DNA of 64,000 bases from NCBI RefSeq assembly GCF_005938385.1, contig NZ_VCRA01000014.1:1-64000 (forward strand). The letters run 5' to 3'. Below, one piece after another: positions 1 through 8,769 of this stretch. The notes under the pieces were generated by a model. The model made no database searches. It saw only the letters and a program-made list of their open reading frames with translations, and had not been told where the DNA came from. Position 1 is the stretch's first letter. Each line of letters starts with the position of its first letter. This DNA is from Paenibacillus mesophilus. Lineage in GTDB: Bacteria > Bacillota > Bacilli > Paenibacillales > NBRC-103111. The position numbers and the translations under genes were made by a program.

Positions 1-103
1 CAATTCGTAAGACCCCTGGTAGACGACCAGGTTGATAGGTTCGGGGTGGAAGCGCGGCAACGCGTGCAGCTGACGAATACTAATCGGTCGAGGGCTTATC
101 CAA
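1..103 (+). rRNA. 23S rRNA, 3' end (5' part outside window)
   Basis: The first hundred bases match the conserved 3' terminus of bacterial 23S rRNA, including the helix around the loop near 20-60 and the closing GGTCGAGGGCTTATC segment at 87-100. Most of the gene lies upstream of the window. The exact mature 3' end is estimated to within a few bases. It is followed after about 90 bases by the 5S gene, the usual 16S-23S-5S order. Confidence 0.93.
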
Positions 104-194
104 CTAGCCCCGGTAAACCCCCGGGGCACTCGATTCAGCTTTAACTTGATTCGTTTCGCATTCAGTTTTCAAGGAATAAACCTTGAGCAAAATC

Positions 195-312
195 GTTTGG
201 TGATGATGGCGGAGGGGATCCACGCGTTCCCATCCCGAACACGACCGTTAAGCCCTCCAGCGCCGATGGTACTTGGACCGCAGGGTCCTGGGAGAGTAGG
301 ACGTTGCCAAGC
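195..312 (+). rRNA. 5S rRNA
   Basis: About 117 bases with the typical Firmicutes 5S pattern: start GTTTGGTGATGATGGCGGAGG, the CCCATCCCGAACACG loop at 230-243, the GCGCCGATGGTACT segment, and a 3' strand ending in GTTGCCAAGC that closes helix I. It sits just after the 23S end and before two terminators, so it is the last gene of this rRNA operon. Confidence 0.95.
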
Positions 313-330
313 GATCGATACAACCCGGAA

Positions 331-358
331 GTTCTGCCTAACAGCAGGGCTTTTTTTT
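331..358 (+). terminator. rRNA operon terminator 1
   Basis: A 7-bp stem (331-337 with 344-350, two G-U pairs) around a six-base loop is followed by eight Ts at 351-358. It lies 18 bases after the 5S end. Confidence 0.85.
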
Positions 359-388
359 ATCGCTGGATTCCGATCTTATACAAATCAG

Positions 389-418
389 CCTCTTGGATTA
401 ATTTCCAGAGGTTTTTTT
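389..418 (+). terminator. rRNA operon terminator 2
   Basis: CCTCTTGGA (389-397) pairs with TCCAGAGG (404-411), with one bulge, and is followed by seven Ts at 412-418. It is a second, back-to-back terminator that insulates the next gene from the rRNA operon. Confidence 0.8.
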
Positions 419-525
419 CATTGTAGTACGATACGCGTTTTGCGATTAAGCCATACTATTTTCATGATGCTGTAAAGGATCCATTCCGATCCGACCAAGC
501 TTCGTAGAGAAGGAGGTGGTCTGCG

Positions 526-1710
526 ATGAAATCAGTTGTTCGGCTAGGCATCTATATGACGCTAATGGCAAGCATGGTCGGATGTCAATTGTACGCACCG
601 GTTGAGCTGGACGCACGTTTGCCTATTCCGAATGGAACTCCCCGAACGGATGTGTCGAGCAGCGATACAACCTCTAATAATAGGCTTGTTTCTTCGGCGC
701 CGTACGGTTTCCTTCCTTCCTCGAGACCGAAAGTCAAAGGATTATATGTTAGCGGTTGGGCGGCGGGAACACGTAAGCTGGATACTCTGATCGAGCTGAT
801 CGATCAAACCGAGCTCAATGCACTGGTCATCGATGTAAAAAACGATTCGGGCCAAGTTACTTATGACTCTCAATTGCCTCTGGTGAATGAGTTCGGAGCG
901 GATTCCAGGAAGATGATACCGGATATGAAGAGGTTGATTGCGTATTTGAAAAGCAAGGACATTTACACCATTGCGCGAGTAGTCGTGTTTAAAGACCCGT
1001 GTATAGCTTCGATTAAGCCGGAATGGGCACTTCATACGAAGGACGGGTCGGTATGGAGGAATAAGCACGGCGATTCATGGGTCGATCCTTATAATCCTCA
1101 AGTATGGAACTACGCATTGGGCGTCGCTAAAGAAGCGGTGGATTACGGATTTGACGAGATTCAATTCGATTATGTCCGGTTCCCCGATAACGGTCGAGCG
1201 GTAGATCTGGAAGTCGAATATTCCAATCCGAATGACTGGTCGAAATCGGCTGCGATCGCTCAGTTTCTCAAGCAAGCAAAACTCGAGCTGAACCAAAAAG
1301 GTGTTTACGTATCTGCAGATGTATTCGGCTTGACGGCTTCCGTATCCGATGACATGGGCATTGGGCAAGTGTGGAGCGATTTGGCAGCTGAACTGGATGT
1401 CATTAGCCCGATGATCTATCCATCGCATTACGGCAACGGTGTGTATGGAATCGAGCACCCGGATTTGCAGCCTTATGCTGTCGTACAGCAAGCGTTATCG
1501 GATGGTCTCCATAAAAATGAACAGCTTGCGAAAACGGGCATACCGTCTGCGGGGATACGTCCGTGGCTTCAAGATTTTACGGCTGCTTGGGTCAAACCGC
1601 ATTTGAAGTATGGGAACGAAGAGGTGCAAGCCCAAATTCAGGCGGCCAAGGAGCTCGGTATAGACGAATATTTGCTATGGAACCCCGGCTGTACTTACAC
1701 TTTCAGGTAA
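526..1710 (+). CDS. Putative glycoside-hydrolase-like lipoprotein (DUF4015 type)
   Basis: A 394-residue secreted lipoprotein. The N-terminus has a lipobox ending in Cys20 (MASMVGC), so it should be lipid-anchored to the outer face of the membrane. Residues of about 70-390 match the putative glycosyl hydrolase domain called DUF4015, a TIM-barrel-like fold, seen in VKGLYVSGWAAG, NALVIDVKNDSG, ARVVVFKD, FDEIQFDYVRFP and SPMIYPSHYGNG. Acidic residues in IDVKND and QFDYVRFPD are candidate catalytic residues. The true substrate is unknown. An AAGGAGGTGG site at 510-519 supports the ATG at 526. It is monocistronic, between the rRNA terminators and the guaB promoter. Confidence 0.8.
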   Translation: MKSVVRLGIYMTLMASMVGCQLYAPVELDARLPIPNGTPRTDVSSSDTTSNNRLVSSAPYGFLPSSRPKVKGLYVSGWAAGTRKLDTLIELIDQTELNALVIDVKNDSGQVTYDSQLPLVNEFGADSRKMIPDMKRLIAYLKSKDIYTIARVVVFKDPCIASIKPEWALHTKDGSVWRNKHGDSWVDPYNPQVWNYALGVAKEAVDYGFDEIQFDYVRFPDNGRAVDLEVEYSNPNDWSKSAAIAQFLKQAKLELNQKGVYVSADVFGLTASVSDDMGIGQVWSDLAAELDVISPMIYPSHYGNGVYGIEHPDLQPYAVVQQALSDGLHKNEQLAKTGIPSAGIRPWLQDFTAAWVKPHLKYGNEEVQAQIQAAKELGIDEYLLWNPGCTYTFR

Positions 1711-1768
1711 AAGTATGACAGAACGTAGACAGTAACCCGTAGAACGTGCGTTACATAGCCGGTTTGCC

Positions 1769-1798
1769 TTGACATGAAAATTAAGCTTTTGTTACTAT
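1769..1798 (+). promoter_or_regulatory. Sigma-A-type promoter of guaB
   Basis: TTGACA at 1769-1774, 18-base spacer, TACTAT at 1793-1798, placed about 50 bases upstream of the guaB start. The -35 is perfect and the -10 matches four of six. Confidence 0.65.
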
Positions 1799-1849
1799 TT
1801 CAATATTATATGTAAACACTGCAAGGCAACTATGAAGGAGGAACTTCTC

Positions 1850-3310
1850 GTGTGGGAAAATAAGTTTGCCAAGGAGGGCTTAACGTTCGACGACGTTCTG
1901 CTCATCCCCAGGAAATCGGAAGTGTTTGGGCCGCGAGAAGTAGACGTCTCCACCCAATTGACAGACAAGCTTAAATTGAATACGCCGCTGATCAGCGCTG
2001 CGATGGATACGGTAACGGAAGCCGCATTGGCGATCGCCATCGCCCGGGAAGGCGGATTCGGAATCATCCATAAAAATATGTCGATCGCCCAGCAGGCGGA
2101 GGAAGTCGATCGCGTGAAACGGTCGGAGAGCGGCGTTATAACGAATCCGTTCTCGTTGACACCGGAGCACCATGTTTACGACGCGGAAGAACTCATGGGC
2201 AAATACCGGATTTCCGGAGTTCCGATCGTTGACGCCAACAATAAGCTGGTAGGCATTTTGACGAACCGCGACCTTCGTTTCGTGCACGATTATTCGATCA
2301 AGATTAAAGATGTGATGACGAAAGAAAATTTGGTGACCGCACCGGTGGGCACTACGCTGCAGGAAGCGGAAATCATTTTGCAGAAGCATAAAATCGAGAA
2401 GCTGCCGCTTGTAGACGAGTCGAATACGTTAAAAGGGCTCATCACGATTAAAGATATCGAGAAAGCGATCCAGTTCCCTAACGCGGCCAAGGATGCTCAG
2501 GGAAGGCTTCTGGTCGGTGCGGCTATCGGTGCTTCCCGTGACGCAATGGAACGTGCCAGCGAGCTCGTAAAAGTAGGTGTGGACGTTATTGCCGTCGACT
2601 CCGCTCACGGTCACCATATCAATATTTTGGAAACCGTCCGCAAACTGCGAAATCAATTCCCGGACTTGGTCATTATTGCAGGAAATGTCGCGACGGGCGA
2701 AGGAACGCGCGATCTGATCGAAGCAGGCGCCTCGATTATCAAGGTAGGCATGGGACCGGGCTCAATCTGCACGACGCGGGTTATCGCAGGGATAGGGGTT
2801 CCCCAAATTACGGCTATTTACGATTGCGCGACCGTAGCCAAGGAATACGGCGTTCCGATTATCGGAGACGGCGGCGTGAAGTATTCAGGCGACATTACGA
2901 AAGCGATCGCGGCTGGAGCCGATGCTATCATGATCGGCAGCTTGTTTGCAGGCTGTGAGGAAAGTCCGGGTGAATCGGAAATTTTCCAAGGTCGCCGGTT
3001 TAAAGTATACCGCGGCATGGGCTCGATAGGCGCCATGAAGGAAGGCAGCAAGGACCGCTACTTCCAAGAAGGCGAATCGAAGCTTGTACCGGAAGGAATA
3101 GAAGGCAGAGTAGCATACAAAGGTCCATTGCACGATACGATACATCAATTGGTCGGCGGTTTAATCCAGGGGATGGGTTATTGCGGCACTCGCACCATTC
3201 GCGAGCTGAAGGAAGATACGCAGTTCATCCGCATTACGGGGGCGGGTCTTCGCGAGAGTCACCCTCACGATGTGCAAATTACGAAGGAAGCTCCGAATTA
3301 TTCGATGTAA
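1850..3310 (+). CDS. guaB: Inosine-5'-monophosphate dehydrogenase
   Basis: Catalyses NAD-dependent oxidation of IMP to XMP, the committed step to GMP. The 486-residue product has the IMPDH barrel split by a CBS-domain pair (about residues 90-205). The catalytic loop is GPGSICTTRVIAG with Cys307 as nucleophile, and the conserved N-terminal segment EGLTFDDVLLIP is present. The longer ATG at 1832 is rejected: its first codons are themselves the AAGGAGG ribosome-binding site (1835-1841), which sits eight bases before the GTG at 1850, giving the family-typical start MWENKFAKEGLTFDD. Monocistronic, with its own promoter and a terminator. Confidence 0.97.
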   Translation: MWENKFAKEGLTFDDVLLIPRKSEVFGPREVDVSTQLTDKLKLNTPLISAAMDTVTEAALAIAIAREGGFGIIHKNMSIAQQAEEVDRVKRSESGVITNPFSLTPEHHVYDAEELMGKYRISGVPIVDANNKLVGILTNRDLRFVHDYSIKIKDVMTKENLVTAPVGTTLQEAEIILQKHKIEKLPLVDESNTLKGLITIKDIEKAIQFPNAAKDAQGRLLVGAAIGASRDAMERASELVKVGVDVIAVDSAHGHHINILETVRKLRNQFPDLVIIAGNVATGEGTRDLIEAGASIIKVGMGPGSICTTRVIAGIGVPQITAIYDCATVAKEYGVPIIGDGGVKYSGDITKAIAAGADAIMIGSLFAGCEESPGESEIFQGRRFKVYRGMGSIGAMKEGSKDRYFQEGESKLVPEGIEGRVAYKGPLHDTIHQLVGGLIQGMGYCGTRTIRELKEDTQFIRITGAGLRESHPHDVQITKEAPNYSM

Positions 3311-3321
3311 TGTAAAACGAC

Positions 3322-3353
3322 AGGCAGGGTGCATACGTGCCCTGCCTCTTTCA
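3322..3353 (+). terminator. guaB terminator
   Basis: AGGCAGGG (3322-3329) pairs with CCCTGCCT (3340-3347) around a ten-base loop, followed by CTTTCATTTT. The T tract is interrupted, so strength is uncertain. Confidence 0.7.
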
Positions 3354-3397
3354 TTTTACGGATTGTGTGGCGTTTTTGCGCGAAAGGCCGTTTTGCC

Positions 3398-3426
3398 TTT
3401 TGCCTCAAGGGTCGGTATGTTACAAT
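3398..3426 (+). promoter_or_regulatory. Candidate promoter of dacA
   Basis: TACAAT at 3421-3426 is a good -10 box; 17 bases upstream is a weak -35, TTTTGC (3398-3403). A long leader of about 140 bases separates it from dacA. Confidence 0.45.
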
Positions 3427-3569
3427 AAAGAAAGGCTCTGTCGATGCGGATCAAGGATGTTTTTTATTCGATGATTCATTCTCGCAATGATTCCGGGGAT
3501 TTTTCGGGGAGATGGAAACGTAATCTTTTTCGATTGGTCAATATAGGGTGAAAGGGAGCTGGGAGAAGA

Positions 3570-4877
3570 GTGTTGGGAGCAGGAAAAGTCAGTTGGAGCA
3601 AGTTGATCGTATGGGTATGTTGGATTACGGTATTGGCCAATACGCTATTTGTGCTGCAGCCGTCCAAGGCGCAAGCGGCCGACGCAGTCGATTTGAAGCT
3701 GGAAGCGAAGGCGGCGATTCTGATCGAAGCGTCGACCGGACAAGTTCTATACGAGATGAATGCGGACCAGCCTATGCCTCCCGCCAGCATGTCCAAGATG
3801 ATGACCGAATATTTGGTCATGGAAGCGGTGAAATCGGGGAAAATAAAATGGGACAGCATCGTATCTCCTTCTCAATATGCGGTTGATGTAATTGGTTCCG
3901 GCCAATTAATCGGACCTGGAGAAAAATATACGGTTAAAGATTTGTTTGGCGCTATGTCTATTTATTCGGCCAACGACGCGACGGTTGCGCTGGCTGAATT
4001 TGTTGGCGGAAGCGAAGCGGATTTCGTCAAGATGATGAACGATACGGCCAAAAAGTTCGGATTCAACGAAAAATCTTTTTTTATTAACTCGACCGGACTG
4101 TCCCGAGCGGATCTGGGCAAATATGCGCCTCCGGGAACGGAGCCGGACACGATGATTACGGCCCGGGATGCGGCGACGCTGGCATATCATATCATTACCG
4201 AGCATCCCGAAGTTCTGGAGTTCTCGAGCGTTCCGTCGAAAAAGTTCCGCGAGACCGATAAATCGCCTATGATCAACTGGAACTGGATGCTCGAAGGCAA
4301 CAAGGATAACCCGAACTTTAAATCTTATGTATATCAAGGGCTGGACGGCTTAAAGACGGGCCATACGCTTGAAGCCGGATACTGCTTTACCGGAACCGCC
4401 GTTCGTAACGGCATGCGTCTGATCAGCGTCGTCATGAATACGCCGTCCGAAGCGAAGCGATTCAGGGAAACGCAGAAGCTGCTCGATTATGGATTCAATA
4501 CGTTTGAGATGAAATCGGTTATTCCTGCGAAAAGCCAAGTCGATTCGATGAAGACGATCCCTGTCAAAAAGGGTGTCAAAACGGAAGTGCCAGTCGTAAC
4601 CGCCGACGCCGTCGATTTCGTCGTGAAAAAAGGCGAAGCGCCGCAAGTAACGATGGAGGCGGCACCGCTGCAGGAAGTGAAGAGCGCTCCGATCAGCACC
4701 GGCGATGTGCTCGGAACTGTTAAGGTGAAAGTTAACGATATAGAGAAAACGGTCAATCTGGTCGCCTCCCAAGATTTGGAAAAAGGAAGTTGGTTCCGTC
4801 TCATGATGCGGGGAATCAAAAACTTCTTCGGGGGCATATTCTCCGGTATTGCCGACGGGCTAAAAAACCTGTTCTAA
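3570..4877 (+). CDS. dacA: D-alanyl-D-alanine carboxypeptidase (PBP5 type)
   Basis: Removes the terminal D-Ala from peptidoglycan pentapeptides, outside the membrane. The 435-residue protein has a signal peptide (about residues 10-37, ending AQAA), then the S11 penicillin-binding fold with SMSK (Ser73, Lys76), SAN (133-135) and KTG (262-264), a C-terminal beta domain from about 315, and an amphipathic tail (FRLMMRGIKNFFGG) suited to membrane anchoring. Length and guaB-dacA-pdxS order are as in Bacillus. The start is unsure: GTG at 3570 or TTG at 3573, with a GGGAGA site just upstream that better fits the TTG. Confidence 0.95.
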   Translation: MLGAGKVSWSKLIVWVCWITVLANTLFVLQPSKAQAADAVDLKLEAKAAILIEASTGQVLYEMNADQPMPPASMSKMMTEYLVMEAVKSGKIKWDSIVSPSQYAVDVIGSGQLIGPGEKYTVKDLFGAMSIYSANDATVALAEFVGGSEADFVKMMNDTAKKFGFNEKSFFINSTGLSRADLGKYAPPGTEPDTMITARDAATLAYHIITEHPEVLEFSSVPSKKFRETDKSPMINWNWMLEGNKDNPNFKSYVYQGLDGLKTGHTLEAGYCFTGTAVRNGMRLISVVMNTPSEAKRFRETQKLLDYGFNTFEMKSVIPAKSQVDSMKTIPVKKGVKTEVPVVTADAVDFVVKKGEAPQVTMEAAPLQEVKSAPISTGDVLGTVKVKVNDIEKTVNLVASQDLEKGSWFRLMMRGIKNFFGGIFSGIADGLKNLF

Positions 4878-4891
4878 ATGGTTGACATGGG

Positions 4892-4920
4892 TTGTTAATT
4901 AAGAAGGCTTGATGTACAAT
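4892..4920 (+). promoter_or_regulatory. Sigma-A-type promoter of pdxST
   Basis: TTGTTA (4892-4897), 17-base spacer, TACAAT (4915-4920), about 80 bases before pdxS. A TTGACA at 4882-4887 is too far (27 bases) to act with this -10 box. Confidence 0.6.
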
Positions 4921-4998
4921 GACTCTTTAGAAGAGGTTCATGTGTACAGGCTTGAACGGTATGGAACTACAGCTATTCATATACAGGAGGAATACAAG

Positions 4999-5880
4999 AT
5001 GGAGACAGGAACTTGGACAGTTAAAAAAGGGATGGCCGAAATGCAAAAAGGCGGCGTCATCATGGACGTTATGAACGCCGAGCAGGCAAAAATCGCGGAA
5101 GCGGCCGGAGCATGCGCCGTAATGGCTCTGGAACGCGTCCCTTCGGATATTCGCGCAGCCGGCGGCGTAGCCCGTATGGCGGACCCTACCGTGTTGGAAG
5201 AAGTTATGAAAGTGGTCAGCATCCCGGTTATGGCCAAATGCCGGATCGGGCACTATGTAGAAGCACGCGTACTCGAATCGCTCGGAGCCGACTATATCGA
5301 CGAGAGCGAAGTGCTTACGCCGGCGGATGAAGTGTTCCATATCAGCAAAAAAGATTTTACCGTACCGTTCGTTTGCGGTGCAAAAGATATCGGAGAAGCG
5401 CTTCGCCGCATCGGTGAAGGTGCAGCGATGATGCGTACGAAAGGTGAACCGGGAACGGGCAACATCGTTGAAGCCGTTCGCCACATTCGGATCATCAACT
5501 CGCAAATCCGCAAAATCCAAAGCATGTCCAAAGACGAACTGATGACCGAAGCGAAAAACTTGGGCGCTCCTTACGATCTCGTGCTGTATGTCCATGAGAA
5601 CGGCCGTCTGCCGGTCGTAAACTTCGCAGCAGGCGGAGTGGCCACTCCTTCCGATGCGGCTCTCATGATGCATTTGGGCGCGGACGGAGTATTCGTCGGA
5701 TCCGGTATTTTCAAATCGGATAACCCGGAGAAGTTCGGCAAGGCGATCGTTCAAGCAACGACTCACTATACCGACTATGCGCTGATTGCCGAAGTTTCCA
5801 AAAACTTGGGCACCCCGATGAAAGGGATCGAAATCTCCAAGCTGGAAGCGTCGCAGCGGATGCAGGACCGTGGCTGGTAA
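4999..5880 (+). CDS. pdxS: Pyridoxal 5'-phosphate synthase, lyase subunit
   Basis: Builds PLP from ribose 5-phosphate, glyceraldehyde 3-phosphate and ammonia delivered by PdxT, in the cytoplasm. The 293-residue TIM barrel is near invariant in the family: KGGVIMDVMNAEQA, MAKCRIGH with the first active-site lysine, and PFVCGAKDIGEA with the second. The start at 4999 is set by an AGGAGG (4985-4990) eight bases upstream; the ATG at 4909 has no such site and adds 30 non-conserved residues. pdxT follows after 21 bases in the same operon. Confidence 0.97.
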   Translation: METGTWTVKKGMAEMQKGGVIMDVMNAEQAKIAEAAGACAVMALERVPSDIRAAGGVARMADPTVLEEVMKVVSIPVMAKCRIGHYVEARVLESLGADYIDESEVLTPADEVFHISKKDFTVPFVCGAKDIGEALRRIGEGAAMMRTKGEPGTGNIVEAVRHIRIINSQIRKIQSMSKDELMTEAKNLGAPYDLVLYVHENGRLPVVNFAAGGVATPSDAALMMHLGADGVFVGSGIFKSDNPEKFGKAIVQATTHYTDYALIAEVSKNLGTPMKGIEISKLEASQRMQDRGW

Positions 5881-5901
5881 GCGAAGAAAGAAGGGTCAGC
5901 A

Positions 5902-6489
5902 ATGAAAATAGGCGTTCTCGCTCTGCAAGGGGCGGTGGCGGAGCATATCAAGATGATCGAATCCGCGGGAGCCGAAGGCGTTGTCGTCAAAAGAACGGAA
6001 CAGCTGCATGACTTGGACGGGATCATCATCCCGGGCGGGGAAAGCACGACGATCGGAAAGCTGATGCGGGACTACGGATTCATCGAGGCGGTCCGTTCCT
6101 TCAATGGACAAGGCAAGCCGGTTTTCGGCACTTGCGCCGGACTGATCATTTTGGCCGATGAAATTGTCGGTCAAGAACAGGCCCATCTGCAGTTGATGAA
6201 TATGAAGGTTCAGCGCAACGCATTCGGCCGCCAACGCGAGAGCTTCGAAACGGAGCTTGCGATCAAAGGCATCGAAGAGCAGGTACGGGCTGTGTTCATC
6301 CGGGCTCCCTTGATCAAGGAAGTAGGACCCGAGGTCGACGTGCTGTCCGTGCATAACGGGGAAATTGTTGCAGCGAGACAGGGCAATTTGCTGGCGGCAT
6401 CGTTCCATCCCGAGCTGACGGACGATTATCGGATGCACCAATACTTTCTAGATATGGTCAAAGAGGCAAAGACTTCTTCGGTTCAATGA
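5902..6489 (+). CDS. pdxT: Pyridoxal 5'-phosphate synthase, glutaminase subunit
   Basis: Class I-type glutaminase that hydrolyses glutamine and channels ammonia to PdxS in the 12+12 PLP synthase complex. The 195-residue protein shows GGESTT, the nucleophile Cys78 in FGTCAGLI, and the His-Glu pair in SFHPELTDD near residue 170. Length is typical. It is the second gene of the pdxST operon and is followed by a terminator. Confidence 0.97.
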   Translation: MKIGVLALQGAVAEHIKMIESAGAEGVVVKRTEQLHDLDGIIIPGGESTTIGKLMRDYGFIEAVRSFNGQGKPVFGTCAGLIILADEIVGQEQAHLQLMNMKVQRNAFGRQRESFETELAIKGIEEQVRAVFIRAPLIKEVGPEVDVLSVHNGEIVAARQGNLLAASFHPELTDDYRMHQYFLDMVKEAKTSSVQ

Positions 6490-6506
6490 TATAACGCTCC
6501 TGCAAG

Positions 6507-6547
6507 AAGCACCTTGATTGGCTAAAGCCCGGGGTGCTTTCTTTTTT
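6507..6547 (+). terminator. pdxST terminator
   Basis: AAGCACC (6507-6513) pairs with GGTGCTT (6533-6539) around a long loop, followed by a pyrimidine tract with six Ts (6542-6547). Confidence 0.75.
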
Positions 6548-6573
6548 GCAAGAAGTCGTACCGGCGCGTCAAG

Positions 6574-6602
6574 TTGAATATTTCACCGATGTATAGTACA
6601 TT
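6574..6602 (+). promoter_or_regulatory. Promoter of serS
   Basis: TTGAAT (6574-6579), 17-base spacer, TACATT (6597-6602), about 48 bases before serS. There is no T-box leader in this gap. Confidence 0.55.
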
Positions 6603-6649
6603 ATATTGCATAACTTTGTATACTAGTTCCCTTTTGGGAGGGGTTTTTG

Positions 6650-7930
6650 TTGTTCGACGTCAAGCTGTTGCGTAATGAGATCGAACGGGTAAAAGAAGCG
6701 ATGTCCGCGCGGGGGAAATCGGCCGAAGAAATAAATCGTTTCACCGGTTTGGACGGAAAGCGAAGAGAATTGCTTCAGGAAAGCGAGCAATTGAAAAACC
6801 GCAGAAATACCGTATCTCAGGAAGTAGCTGCCATGAAACGCAGCGGAGAGAACGCCGATTTGCTTATTGCGGAGATGCGCGACGTGAATGACCGGATCAA
6901 AGGATTGGACGAAGAAGTCCGTGTGCTCGAGGACGATCTGAACAAGCTGCTTCTGTCCATTCCGAACATGCCCCACGCCTCCGTACCGGTCGGCAAATCC
7001 GAGGACGATAATGTGGAAATGCGCCGGGAAGGCGAAGTTCCTTCGTTTGCTTTCGAGCCGAAGGCTCACTGGGAGCTGGCGGACAAGCTCGGCATTCTCG
7101 ATTTCGAAGCCGGGGCGAAAGTAACGGGTTCCCGGTTCGTATTCTATAAAGGGCTCGGAGCACGGCTTGAGCGGGCATTAATCAATTTCATGATGGATTT
7201 GCACAGCGATGCTCATGGCTACGAGGAAATGCTACCCCCTTACATCGTAAACCGGGATAGCTTGACCGGAACGGGGCAGCTCCCCAAATTTGAAGAAGAC
7301 GTATTTAAAATACAAAATACCGATTATTTCCTCATTCCAACGGCGGAAGTCCCGGTTACGAACGTTCATCGGGATGAAATACTGCCTGTGGAGCAGCTTC
7401 CTAAATATTATGTCGCCTACAGCGCATGCTTCCGCTCGGAAGCGGGTTCTGCGGGGAGAGATACGCGCGGACTCATCCGTCAGCATCAGTTCAATAAAGT
7501 GGAGCTGGTGAAGATCGTGAAGCCCGAGGACTCCTACGACGAGCTAGAGACGCTGACGCAGCATGCGGAGAAAGTACTGCGGCTGTTGAAGCTTCCATAC
7601 CGCGTTCTGACGCTCTGTACGGCCGATCTGGGCTTCTCTTCGGCCAAGACGTATGATTTGGAGGTATGGCTGCCCAATAGCGGCATGTATCGCGAAATAT
7701 CGTCCTGCAGCAATTTTGAAGACTTCCAGGCACGCAGAGCGAATATGCGGTTCCGCCGCGATGCGAAATCGAAGCCGGAGTTCGTCCATACGCTGAACGG
7801 GTCCGGACTTGCGATAGGGCGGACTTTGGCCGCTATTCTGGAAAATTATCAGCAGGCGGACGGAAGCATACTTGTCCCGGAAGCGCTCCAGCCGTACATG
7901 AACGGAGTAACCGTAATCGGTAAAAAATAG
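6650..7930 (+). CDS. serS: Seryl-tRNA synthetase
   Basis: Charges tRNA-Ser with serine. It has the N-terminal coiled-coil arm (about residues 30-100, rich in Lys, Glu and Leu) that reaches the long variable arm of tRNA-Ser, then the class II catalytic core with motif 2 (CFRSEAGSAGRDTRGLIR) and motif 3 (GSGLAIGRTLAAILENYQ). About 426 residues, as expected. Two adjacent TTG codons (6647, 6650) can start; the second is better spaced from GGAGGGG (6637-6643) and gives MFDVKLLR, close to the family start. It lies directly upstream of a tRNA-Ser gene. Confidence 0.96.
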   Translation: MFDVKLLRNEIERVKEAMSARGKSAEEINRFTGLDGKRRELLQESEQLKNRRNTVSQEVAAMKRSGENADLLIAEMRDVNDRIKGLDEEVRVLEDDLNKLLLSIPNMPHASVPVGKSEDDNVEMRREGEVPSFAFEPKAHWELADKLGILDFEAGAKVTGSRFVFYKGLGARLERALINFMMDLHSDAHGYEEMLPPYIVNRDSLTGTGQLPKFEEDVFKIQNTDYFLIPTAEVPVTNVHRDEILPVEQLPKYYVAYSACFRSEAGSAGRDTRGLIRQHQFNKVELVKIVKPEDSYDELETLTQHAEKVLRLLKLPYRVLTLCTADLGFSSAKTYDLEVWLPNSGMYREISSCSNFEDFQARRANMRFRRDAKSKPEFVHTLNGSGLAIGRTLAAILENYQQADGSILVPEALQPYMNGVTVIGKK

Positions 7931-7984
7931 ACCTTGCAGGGCGCCCGCCTCGTATGATAAAATTCTTTGACGGGCGCCTATTGT

Positions 7985-8071
7985 GGAGAGGTGGTCGAGT
8001 GGTTTAAGGCTCTGGTCTTGAAAACCAGCGAAGGGGTAACTCTTCCGTGGGTTCGAATCCCACCCTCTCCG
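7985..8071 (+). tRNA. tRNA-Ser (anticodon TGA)
   Basis: Acceptor GGAGAGG (7985-7991) pairs with CCTCTCC (8064-8070), with discriminator G at 8071. The anticodon loop TCTTGAAAA gives TGA, and the long variable arm is typical of serine tRNAs. CCA is not encoded. A GC-rich hairpin (7940-7947 with 7971-7978) separates it from serS, and a strong terminator follows. Confidence 0.95.
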
Positions 8072-8128
8072 TACTAGCTTTCATGCAACGGGATGCAGAA
8101 CCTTTAGGTTCGTCGAAGCCTAGAACAC

Positions 8129-8161
8129 AAGCCATGAATCACGCGATTCATGGCTTTTTTT
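8129..8161 (+). terminator. tRNA-Ser terminator
   Basis: Perfect 12-bp stem AAGCCATGAATC (8129-8140) with GATTCATGGCTT (8145-8156), loop ACGC, then a T run to 8161. Confidence 0.92.
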
Positions 8162-8228
8162 GTACGTTTCGCCATTCGCATAAAAGGGTGCTCACCTTCG
8201 CAAGTTAACGTAGCGGAGGTGTTTTTTT

Positions 8229-8576
8229 ATGAGCAAAACAGATGTGCTCACGATCGATCAAAGCGAATTGACGGCGGCGTGGAAGCAAACCTTGCCTACC
8301 GTGCTTAACGAGTCGGATCAGGCGGAGGTACTGCCTGACGAGCATGACCCGAAATCATTGCGCATTCACATTCGAACCGCAGGACATTCCATGTATACGT
8401 TCGATTTTCAAGTTACGTATGTCGATTCTCGCGAAGTGAAGGTCGAATTGGTCGATGTGGAGAAAGCGGATCAAACGGTAGACGAGCGAAACGACGTCAT
8501 TCAAAATTTGGTGGAAGATTATATACGCCACATCCATGAATGCGCCCAAGCTCTCAAGAAGATCACATCAAGCTGA
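8229..8576 (+). CDS. Conserved-looking hypothetical protein, 115 aa
   Basis: Not recognised. A small, acidic, soluble protein without signal peptide or membrane segment, predicted to mix beta-strands (about residues 40-75) with a C-terminal helix (90-110) that includes IRHIHECAQAL. The GGAGGTG site at 8215-8221, seven bases before ATG, argues that it is translated. The next small gene's ribosome-binding site overlaps its stop codon, so the two are probably cotranscribed. Confidence 0.65.
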   Translation: MSKTDVLTIDQSELTAAWKQTLPTVLNESDQAEVLPDEHDPKSLRIHIRTAGHSMYTFDFQVTYVDSREVKVELVDVEKADQTVDERNDVIQNLVEDYIRHIHECAQALKKITSS

Positions 8577-8592
8577 CGGAGGTCGGAACACG

Positions 8593-8751
8593 ATGACAAG
8601 GCAGAAATCGGCCGATAAAAATTTGCAGAACGTAGTCAAAGATTTGGATCAGAATCCCGTTAATGCGTTTCATGCCCAACAGCTTCAGCAGGATACGAAC
8701 GACAGGCAAAAACGGGATCGTCATAATCACGATACGACCACTGTCAAATAA
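8593..8751 (+). CDS. Small hydrophilic protein, 52 aa
   Basis: Not recognised. The product is very hydrophilic and Asn/Gln/Asp/Lys/His-rich (for example DKNLQNVVKDLDQNPVNA and a KRDRHNHD tail), with no Cys or Trp. GGAGGT (8578-8583) lies nine bases before the ATG at 8593. The in-frame codons upstream overlap the previous gene and are not needed. Composition and position directly before an sspP-like gene suggest a spore-core protein, but that is inference only. Confidence 0.55.
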   Translation: MTRQKSADKNLQNVVKDLDQNPVNAFHAQQLQQDTNDRQKRDRHNHDTTTVK

Positions 8752-8769
8752 GCGAGAGGAGAGCTGAAT

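Noticed and set aside
146..475. 109-codon open frame on the plus strand
   Set aside because: It runs straight through the 5S rRNA gene and both rRNA terminators and has no ribosome-binding site.
6490..6649. T-box leader before serS
   Set aside because: No specifier loop or conserved T-box sequence is found; the hairpin there is a plain terminator of pdxST.
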